Below are positions 14,935 to 20,419 of a DNA stretch of 20,419 nt, one piece after another. Positions within the stretch are counted from its first letter, which is position 1. The number at the start of each line of letters is the position of its first letter. The notes beneath the pieces were generated by a model. It did not search any database and was not told where the DNA came from. It saw nothing but the letters and a program-made list of their open reading frames with translations. The DNA is from a virus: the IMG/VR virus record IMGVR_UViG_3300046010_004030, positions 1 to 20,419 of that record; one strand, given 5' to 3'. The position numbers and the translations under genes were made by a program.

Positions 14935-15253
14935 AATCGTCTTGATCTTCGTCTTCATCACCGCTGTCAATTAACATACTGCGTAGGCTAGCTACGCTGC
15001 CTGGTTGGCGACGATCATCTATGAAGCTTTCTAAATGTGGTGTAAGATAGCTACGGATTTGTCCTGAGAATGGGCCTGGAAGATCGCGACCATAGCGTGC
15101 CAGATCACTAGCGATGCCCGAAGCTTGATTGAGATGTTCTTCAAGTTGATCTAGCATATCGCTGAGATGTGCTCGATCTACGGCATCTTCTTGGATAGGT
15201 TCGCCTGCAGCAATAGCGTCCATCATCTCAACAAATTCTTTTAACTCTTTCAT
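14924..15253 (-). CDS. Small acidic unknown protein, 109 residues
   Basis: The protein starts MKELKEFVEMMDAIAAGEP and continues as amphipathic helices (LSDMLDQLEEHLNQASGIA), then YLTPHLESFIDDRRQPGS, ending in a run of Asp and Glu (DEDEDQDDYEN). The start lies 2 bases after the stop of the 1097-residue gene and the end overlaps the next gene by 11 bases. The helical, acidic make-up fits a partner-binding or core protein, but no family is recognised. Confidence 0.7.
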   Translation of the reverse strand: MKELKEFVEMMDAIAAGEPIQEDAVDRAHLSDMLDQLEEHLNQASGIASDLARYGRDLPGPFSGQIRSYLTPHLESFIDDRRQPGSVASLRSMLIDSGDEDEDQDDYEN

Positions 15254-15255
15254 AA

Positions 15256-18200
15256 TTATGCCTTAACGTCGTTGATCATACTTTCGTATGCTTTCCAAAG
15301 ACTTTCTTCTTTAGCTTCTGCTACTGCCATTGGATTGTCACCACGGAATGGTTTATCACTGTATGCTTTCTTAGAACGATGTAGATCAGTACCACTCGGA
15401 ATAGCTGCATCTGTGCCTGCAACTTCTTCGCGTGGTGTGTTTGTGTATTCTATGTCACGCTCTTTAGGACCTTCTTCAGCAACAACTTCTTCAGCCATCG
15501 CTGGTTGTGCTTGGATAGCAACAACTGGCATACCACTTAGCTTGCGGATTAGATTAACTACATCTTCTTCACCGTTTGCTGATACATTAATGTTGATATC
15601 TTCTTTTACTGTATATTTTTTACCGTCCACTTCAAACTCCTTTTTCCCTTCAGCGCGAGCTTTGGCTAGTGCACCTGAGAATTCGTTACCTTCACCTACT
15701 TCTTCTTCACTTACTAATACTTCATCTTCAGCGTCTTTGATGGGTGTAGTATCAACCCCTGCAGCTGCCAAGAACATTTCTTTTTTAAATCTTGGATTTT
15801 GTTGTTTGAATATGTCTGCATGATACATGGCCAATTCAGTACGTTTGGCTATATCTGGAATCGATTTAAGCAAGTCTGCTACCATGCGGAAATCTTTTCT
15901 TGTTGCAGCTTCATTTAATTCATCTTCGCTACAGCCCATACCTTCGTCCATGGCTTTTTCATCTTCACAGCAACAAGGGTCAGCATTGCATTTTGAACAA
16001 CCTGCATAGGTCAATGGACTTGCTGAGTCACCTGGTACCATTGGATTGAAGTCCTCACGTGCTAGGCCTGCTAGTTTAGCGATTTCTGCTAGCTCGTGTT
16101 CTGCATCTAATAGAGGTTCCTCACTGACGAAACTGTTCATCGGTGCACCACATTCCATAGCTTCTTTTTCTTTGCTATCACAGAAATGGCTGTATGATGT
16201 AGCACAGTCACTGATAAAGTCTTCATCATAATGGACTAACCAACGAGCTGCCTTTGGTGTCATTTTCATTTCAATCAATTCGTCATAAACTGCTTTAACG
16301 AACGCTTCTGAATTGCAGTCTAATCCTGGTTGTTCATCTGATAGAATACGACCAACTGTTTCATAAGTATATTCACTGCTTTCTGGGTTACGTCCTTCAT
16401 GGACCATTTTATGTTTTTTCATTTCTGCTTTGGAATTTTTAATAGTGTCACCAAATTTTGTAGCTTCTTCTACTTGGCCTTTGTTGTGTGCTTTCCAAGC
16501 AGTAGCATAAGCGATGCCTTTTTCTTTCTTAGATAGTTTGCCATCTTTGGCATAACCTTTCTTGATGTGTTTAACCATGCGTTCTGCTTTAGCGCCTGGA
16601 GGTGCTACTTCGTCAACTTGTTTAGCATCCTTGGCTGCTTTCTTCATAGGTTCTGTTTTGTTGCCATCTTTATCGAGATCGATATAGTCTGGCTTAGCTG
16701 ATTCATCAAACTTGTCATGTTTAGCACGGATACTAGCCATTTTCTCTTTGCTTGCGCCTTCACGACCTGCTTTTTGTAGGGCTGCCATCCCATCTTTACC
16801 ATATTTCTTTTTACCTAGATATGCTTGTAGGCCACTTTCATCTACTTCATCTTTTTCTTCATCATCTTTTTGTGCGGCACCACCATAAGCACGACCTTTA
16901 ACAACACGTGTTGATGATTTGCTATCATAATCACCTTTCTCAGCACGTTCATCTTCTTGTTTGTCTTTAAGTGCTTGTAGGCGTTTGCGTTTAGCTACAG
17001 CATCACTATCTGGTTTTGCTGGCTCTTCGTCTTTAGCATCTTTAGCGGCCTTCTTCATTGGCTCTTCAGTGTCGCCATCTTTGTCAAGATCTAAGAAGTC
17101 TGGTTTAGCATCTTCTTTGAAGTTCATGAATCGCTCCATGAGGCTTTCTGCTATTTTTTCTAAGTTTTTCATACCTGGGTTTCCTAAAAATTTTTTATTT
17201 TCAAACTGTGGATCTAAATAAGGATCACGTGCTCCGGCTGGCAATTTTTGTTGTGCTAGATCAGGTTGATCAAACATATCAGGAGTTTGCCCTTTTTTCA
17301 ACTGCTGTTGAGTTGTTTGTGGAGCAGTGATCTTACGTGGAGAATTCATATTTTGTAAGAACCAATTTAATTGTTCTCTATCACTCAACACTGAGTTAAT
17401 CATAGCTGTTCTTTGTGCAACTCTCATTTTTGTGAACACTGTGATCATTCTATCAATAGTAGCTTTTGATAGGTTAACCGCACCGTCTGGAAATTCTAAT
17501 TTAACAGACTGTTGCGGTGGTGTAGGTGCAGGTTGTCCTGGTTGCGGTGGTTCTTGTAAATGTTCATAATATTCAGCCATTGCACCTGACCAGTCAGACA
17601 ACGCTTGTGAATTTTTTGCTGCTACGGGATTATATTGCTCATTTAATTCTATAGATTCGTTATTTGTACCGAAAGTCTTTTGTCCACCAGCATATTTTTT
17701 TGTTTGTGTCTTCATTGGTACAGGTTGATCCTTTGATGCTGGTGCAGATTTTTGTTGTGTCTTTGAAGTTGTTGATTTTGGTGCAGGAGTAATTGGCAAA
17801 TCAGTACCAAATCTGGATTTTATGACCTCTGGACTCCAACCAGTTGTACTAGTAGTCGCTGTTGTATCTAGTTCTTTTTTATCTGTAGTGCCTGCATCAG
17901 CAGAACCATCAGTTGGTTGGGCTTGGATTGATGGTTGCTCTTTTTCTTTCGCTTTGGCCTTTTGTTTGGCTTTGGCTACAATCTCTTTACCCTGCGCGGC
18001 TATTTTTTCTGGAGCAGCGCCAGAGTCTTTTGTTGCCTTAGCAAAATCCACAGCGGCCTGGGCCTGTTGTTGGACTGGTAAGTCAGCGGCAGCTACTTGT
18101 TGAGTGAAATCTTGGAATCGTTTTTCCTGTGCATCATAGCGTGCATTAGCAGCCACGATAGCCTGTTCTGTTCGTTTTATTTCTTTCTGTTGGGCATCTA

Positions 18201-18549
18201 TAGTAGCCTTGGCGTTGTTTATCCACTCGCCGGTTTCTCTATCGCGCTGATCGAGTTCTTCAGTCTTATCGCCCATCGCTGCGACTACTGCTTCTAGATC
18301 GCTAGCAGTTTCAGGATATTTGGCCTTGGCCAACTGGACTGTTCGCTTGGCTTTGGGATTTAACCAATTACCTTCACTCTCATCTCCAGGATTAAATTTA
18401 CTGAATTTTTTTTCTAACAGACTAACAGCACTAGATAGATCATCGGGGTCTATGCTTTCTACGATGGGATCAGCTTCAACGGTACCAGATGGCATCTTGC
18501 CCATAGCACCATTTAATTTAGATAAGATATCGTAGATATTTTCACTCAT
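15256..18549 (-). CDS. Giant mosaic protein, probably virion-associated; unknown function
   Basis: The protein has 1097 residues and is a string of modules. Residues 1-205 are helical and coiled-coil-like. Residues 205-310 are Thr/Lys/Gln-rich and probably disordered. Residues 310-450 include a Pro/Gln stretch and LSDREQLNWFLQNM. Residues 465-481 (KIAESLMERFMNFKEDA) and two DLDKDG loops (D487 and D624 onward) follow. Lysine-rich helical modules (KYGKDGMAALQKAGREGASK, ERMVKHIKKGYAKDGKL) come next, then a possible folded domain near 730-800. A cysteine knot C851-x2-C854-x4-CCC (859-861) and a module RKDFRMVADLLKSIPD precede an acidic tail. I recall several of these modules from uncharacterised aquatic phage proteins. 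Position between the terminase genes suggests a head, core or injected protein. It could be matured by a prohead protease; no cleavage site is proven. Confidence 0.8.
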   Translation of the reverse strand: MSENIYDILSKLNGAMGKMPSGTVEADPIVESIDPDDLSSAVSLLEKKFSKFNPGDESEGNWLNPKAKRTVQLAKAKYPETASDLEAVVAAMGDKTEELDQRDRETGEWINNAKATIDAQQKEIKRTEQAIVAANARYDAQEKRFQDFTQQVAAADLPVQQQAQAAVDFAKATKDSGAAPEKIAAQGKEIVAKAKQKAKAKEKEQPSIQAQPTDGSADAGTTDKKELDTTATTSTTGWSPEVIKSRFGTDLPITPAPKSTTSKTQQKSAPASKDQPVPMKTQTKKYAGGQKTFGTNNESIELNEQYNPVAAKNSQALSDWSGAMAEYYEHLQEPPQPGQPAPTPPQQSVKLEFPDGAVNLSKATIDRMITVFTKMRVAQRTAMINSVLSDREQLNWFLQNMNSPRKITAPQTTQQQLKKGQTPDMFDQPDLAQQKLPAGARDPYLDPQFENKKFLGNPGMKNLEKIAESLMERFMNFKEDAKPDFLDLDKDGDTEEPMKKAAKDAKDEEPAKPDSDAVAKRKRLQALKDKQEDERAEKGDYDSKSSTRVVKGRAYGGAAQKDDEEKDEVDESGLQAYLGKKKYGKDGMAALQKAGREGASKEKMASIRAKHDKFDESAKPDYIDLDKDGNKTEPMKKAAKDAKQVDEVAPPGAKAERMVKHIKKGYAKDGKLSKKEKGIAYATAWKAHNKGQVEEATKFGDTIKNSKAEMKKHKMVHEGRNPESSEYTYETVGRILSDEQPGLDCNSEAFVKAVYDELIEMKMTPKAARWLVHYDEDFISDCATSYSHFCDSKEKEAMECGAPMNSFVSEEPLLDAEHELAEIAKLAGLAREDFNPMVPGDSASPLTYAGCSKCNADPCCCEDEKAMDEGMGCSEDELNEAATRKDFRMVADLLKSIPDIAKRTELAMYHADIFKQQNPRFKKEMFLAAAGVDTTPIKDAEDEVLVSEEEVGEGNEFSGALAKARAEGKKEFEVDGKKYTVKEDININVSANGEEDVVNLIRKLSGMPVVAIQAQPAMAEEVVAEEGPKERDIEYTNTPREEVAGTDAAIPSGTDLHRSKKAYSDKPFRGDNPMAVAEAKEESLWKAYESMINDVKA
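16614..16698 (-). repeat. Second copy of the DLDKDG calcium-loop-like module
   Basis: This encodes residues around 618-645 of the 1097-residue protein: AKPDYIDLDKDGNKTEPMKK then AAKDAK. It matches the first copy (17034-17109) at most positions. D624, D626 and D628 plus G629 are spaced like EF-hand or dockerin loops. Confidence 0.75.
17034..17109 (-). repeat. First copy of the DLDKDG calcium-loop-like module
   Basis: This encodes residues around 481-506: AKPDFLDLDKDGDTEEPMKK then AAKDAK. D487, D489, D491 and G492 form the DxDxDG part of a calcium loop, but position 12 is Met rather than Glu or Asp, so calcium binding is uncertain. Confidence 0.75.
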
Positions 18550-18550
18550 G

Positions 18551-19174
18551 CTATTTTGCGCTCGGTATCTTGTTTTGTTTGCTTAATGGAGCATCCTTAC
18601 CGCTCGGAATATCATTAGTAGTCTTACCATGTGCAGGATTTGCAACACCACCAATGGTATTGTCGCTGCCTGCGATCTCAAACTCTGCTGGTTTGCTTAA
18701 TTCTTTAAGTATGGTTCCTGCTTCGCTATAAGCCTTGCTGGCTGCTTTTTGATCTGCATCAGCTTCTGGAAGAGGTTTAGTTAGTTCTGCATCACCTTGT
18801 TTGTATTCTTTGATCTCGCTTTGTCCATCGACATCCCAGCGCCAAATTTCTTCTGGATGATTCTTAGGAACGACTACAACATTGGCGATAGGACAACCAA
18901 GACGTTCTGCTACGATCGTACGTAGTTGTTGATCATTCACTGGATATTTTAGCACAGCATCCATCAAGAATACTTCGCAGTTAGGAATACTAGGGAAATC
19001 AATGTCGTTGGCCTTGATCGGCAAGCGTTTAGCTGTGCTGACACTTTCCACTGCATATTTAGATAACCCAACCTTAAGACCATCTAACTGATCCTTGGGA
19101 TCACAGTTAGCGATCTTGATGCGGAATTCGTAGGTTTTTTGTACTTCACTTAGATATTTTAAAAAGTTTTTCAT
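18551..19174 (-). CDS. Conserved unknown phage protein, 207 residues
   Basis: The protein starts MKNFLKYLSEVQKTYEFRIKIA. Residues 12-105 look like a compact alpha/beta domain (YEFRIKIANCDP, NCEVFLMDAVLKYPVN, IVAERLGCPIANVVVVP); the last 90 residues are Ala/Lys/Pro-rich and probably flexible (KELSKPAEFEIAGSDN, then a basic end). I recall the KTYEFR-IKIA opening from a family common in aquatic T4-like phages, usually unannotated. A late box lies 21 bases upstream with AGGAT between, the most conventional late-gene start in this window. One base separates its TAG from the next ATG. A structural or assembly role is inferred from position only. Confidence 0.75.
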   Translation of the reverse strand: MKNFLKYLSEVQKTYEFRIKIANCDPKDQLDGLKVGLSKYAVESVSTAKRLPIKANDIDFPSIPNCEVFLMDAVLKYPVNDQQLRTIVAERLGCPIANVVVVPKNHPEEIWRWDVDGQSEIKEYKQGDAELTKPLPEADADQKAASKAYSEAGTILKELSKPAEFEIAGSDNTIGGVANPAHGKTTNDIPSGKDAPLSKQNKIPSAK

Positions 19175-19195
19175 ATGAATGTATCCTATTAGTGT

Positions 19196-19202
19196 TATTT
19201 AT
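19196..19202 (-). promoter_or_regulatory. T4-late-type promoter box before the 207-residue gene
   Basis: The minus strand reads TGATAAATAACAC in the 42-base gap between gp16 and the next gene. ATAAATA ends 21 bases before the ATG, leaving room for an AGGAT ribosome site. Spacing is like classical T4 late genes, making this the best late promoter candidate here. Confidence 0.6.
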
Positions 19203-19216
19203 CAAGAATCCGGAGA

Positions 19217-19696
19217 TTATTTACCTAGGATCTGCTTGAGCAGTTCGTTGCGATCTAATACCACACCCTTGCCATCTGCGGCATCTACTAGTTTGTCACC
19301 GTCATTTTTGGCATTTGCTTGGTCTAAACGAGCCTTTTTCAGCTGTAGATCTACCATACGTAGCTTTTTATCTAGCTTGGCTTGCTTGGCTGTAATAGCA
19401 TGTCCTAACAGGGTGCCTGCTGTGGCTAGGATGTGTCCGCTGAAGCGTGCTTCAACGTTCATGCCTAGATCAATTAGGTCCTGGAATTTTTCTTTAGCAA
19501 GATCGCTGAGCTCATCTAGCTCTCGATCGCTGACGTCTAAGTCTGCTACGAATGGTAGTGCGGCATCGATCTTATCAATGGCTAGATCAACTTCTTGTAT
19601 GATAGCGCGATTTTCTTCAATAGTAGATTTGGCTTCTTCTGAAGTAGTAGTGTCAACAGGTGGCAGGTTAAATAGTTCTTCTAGTTTTTGTGTCAT
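19217..19696 (-). CDS. gp16: Probable small terminase subunit (gp16-like)
   Basis: The protein has 159 residues; T4 gp16 has 164. It is nearly all helical: MTQKLEELFNLPP, then coiled-coil-like segments (EENRAIIQEVDLAIDKID, LDELSDLAKEKFQDLIDLG), a central ARFSGHILATAGTLLGHAI helix, and a charged helix KLDKKLRMVDLQLKKARLDQ. This layout and the FNLPP opening match gp16 proteins of aquatic T4-like phages as I remember them. In T4, gp16 forms a ring that recognises DNA and stimulates gp17 ATPase. It lies directly after gp4 and about 6.8 kb from gp17. A different helical assembly protein is the main alternative. Confidence 0.68.
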   Translation of the reverse strand: MTQKLEELFNLPPVDTTTSEEAKSTIEENRAIIQEVDLAIDKIDAALPFVADLDVSDRELDELSDLAKEKFQDLIDLGMNVEARFSGHILATAGTLLGHAITAKQAKLDKKLRMVDLQLKKARLDQANAKNDGDKLVDAADGKGVVLDRNELLKQILGK

Positions 19697-19701
19697 GCAT
19701 G

Positions 19702-19708
19702 TATTTAC
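19702..19708 (-). promoter_or_regulatory. Late-promoter-like box (variant) before gp16
   Basis: The minus strand reads GGTAAATACA, overlapping the gp4 TAA stop, with GTAAATA ending 5 bases before the gp16 ATG. It differs from the T4 core at the first base. Listed because spacing matches the other close boxes. Confidence 0.3.
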
Positions 19709-20136
19709 CGCTTCTGATTCTTGAAGATATCGTATTCGGTTATGACGCGAAATCGCATGTTATTGGCGCGAGCCCACGAATCCGCGGCCGCCCACTTGGC
19801 CATGTTCATGGCTACACTTAATTTATCGCGATAACTGCGTGCTGATTCCATGGTAGTCTCAGCTGAGGGCTTTACTTCTACTAGTTCAGTATGTTGCTTT
19901 TGATTAGCGTCTACATAAACTATGAGAAAGTCTGGCACGTAGATAGTATTCTTACCGCTGACGGGATTGAAATAGGGTATTTTCACGCTCTCTGACGTCC
20001 AATTTAACACCGCTGGATTGTTGTCAGCGAAGCTCATGAAAGCAAATTCCCAACTGCTGCGATAGGTAGGACTGCGCTTGCCCATATATTTTTCGGGATT
20101 CTTGACAGTGTATTTGCCGCTAGCGTACTTGGCCAT
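19705..20136 (-). CDS. gp4: Head completion nuclease, gp4-like
   Basis: The protein has 143 residues, near the 150 of T4 gp4 (also called gp50). It resembles T4 gp4 in KYTVKNPEKYMGKRSPTYRSSWEF, in the NNPAVLNWTSESVKIPYF segment, and in the nuclease-like core VPDFLIVYVD followed by ELVEVKPS. The D in PDF and the E-x-K in VEVKP fit a PD-(D/E)xK-type endonuclease fold. In T4 gp4 acts late in head maturation, before tail joining. The ATG overlaps the upstream stop by one base (TAATG). Key acidic residues are intact. The call is by remembered family pattern. Confidence 0.82.
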   Translation of the reverse strand: MAKYASGKYTVKNPEKYMGKRSPTYRSSWEFAFMSFADNNPAVLNWTSESVKIPYFNPVSGKNTIYVPDFLIVYVDANQKQHTELVEVKPSAETTMESARSYRDKLSVAMNMAKWAAADSWARANNMRFRVITEYDIFKNQKR

Positions 20137-20419
20137 TATGCTAAGATAGTTCTCTGTATGTATTTGCCAGTCCTGGGACTGTTACTTAATCCAAGTAAAC
20201 TGGTTCCCACGCGATTAAGATTCAACAGCATGGTCAAATATGCGTCAAGTTCGCTGAGATTATTATAAGGCAGGCTAGGACCCGGTTTAGCATACTGTTT
20301 TGATCCTGCGTTCCAGTTTCCTGTATTTGGATTATAGACATTTGTGTCTTGTGCATCGCTATTGGTTTCACTGGAATATGTAGGACTTGTTAGCCTATTT
20401 TTGTCACTGAATTTTTTCA
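20136..20419 (-). CDS. Unknown phage protein, 5' end cut off by window edge
   Basis: An open frame enters from the right edge and stops at a TAA (20136-20138) that shares its last base with the gp4 ATG. The visible 93 residues are Ser/Asn/Thr-rich (SPTYSSETNSDAQDTNVYNP), then LDAYLTMLLNLNRVGTSLLG, ending GKYIQRTILA. No family is recognised. Position directly before gp4 suggests a head or tail completion gene, but T4 neighbours gp2 or gp53 cannot be claimed from this fragment. Confidence 0.65.
   Translation of the reverse strand, partial: KKFSDKNRLTSPTYSSETNSDAQDTNVYNPNTGNWNAGSKQYAKPGPSLPYNNLSELDAYLTMLLNLNRVGTSLLGLSNSPRTGKYIQRTILA

Noticed and set aside
14569-14970. Longer start at 14970 for the 121-residue protein
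   Set aside because: The first 12 codons would lie within the acidic tail of the preceding gene and encode an unlikely basic leader; the ATG at 14934 gives a typical phage N-terminus.
15272-15823. A 183-codon open frame on the plus strand opposite the 1097-residue gene
   Set aside because: It is Ser/Ala/Leu-rich in a way typical of an antisense shadow, has no ribosome site or neighbours on that strand, and lies wholly inside a well-supported minus-strand gene.
16614-17109. DLDKDG loops as bacterial dockerin domains of a cellulosome
   Set aside because: Loop position 12 is not acidic, dockerin helices are missing, and the context is a phage late gene.
19179-19724. A 181-codon plus-strand open frame opposite gp16
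   Set aside because: Serine-rich shadow of the helical gp16 frame; no start signal, and every supported gene is on the other strand.
20168-20181. Palindrome CAGTCC-TG-GGACTG near the end of the right-edge gene
   Set aside because: It is within coding sequence, has almost no loop and no T run, so I do not call it a terminator.

Overview
This window is a piece of a T4-like tailed phage (myovirus) genome, most probably from an aquatic bacterial host that the sequence does not identify. The call rests on a set of T4-type core genes that can be read directly: large terminase (gp17), a probable small terminase (gp16), head-completion nuclease (gp4), single-stranded DNA-binding protein (gp32), recombinase UvsX and its mediator UvsY. 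All 20 supported genes lie on the minus strand, packed with short gaps or 1-14 base overlaps, so transcription runs from the right edge to the left. There is no tRNA, CRISPR array or insertion sequence, and no gene-free stretch above 151 bases.

Right half (20419 to 8427) is the head and packaging region. In transcription order it holds a cut-off unknown gene, gp4, gp16, a 207-residue conserved protein, a 1097-residue mosaic and probably virion-associated protein, three small unknown genes, an AT-rich radical SAM/B12-type enzyme, the large terminase, and an 813-residue acidic protein with two cysteine clusters. gp16 and gp17, adjacent in T4, are separated here by about 6.8 kb. A rho-independent terminator closes the block.

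Left half (8275 to 1) is the replication and recombination region, interleaved with tailoring enzymes: gp32, a sulfotransferase-like protein, a twitch-type radical SAM protein, uvsX, an unknown beta-rich protein, a second B12-type radical SAM protein, a small acidic protein, uvsY, a class I SAM methyltransferase, a nucleotidyltransferase-cupin fusion, and a cut-off small gene. The three recombination proteins act together: gp32 coats single strands, UvsY loads UvsX, and UvsX pairs strands. The six accessory enzymes resemble parts for making or modifying a sugar, lipid or peptide, but no substrate can be read from the sequence.

Promoter-like sites are visible. A T4-late-type box (ATAAATA and close variants) precedes seven genes; in five of them only 3-7 bases separate it from the start codon, which would give nearly leaderless transcripts. 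Two sigma70-like promoters precede gp32 and uvsX, and the gp32 one has the late box inside its spacer.
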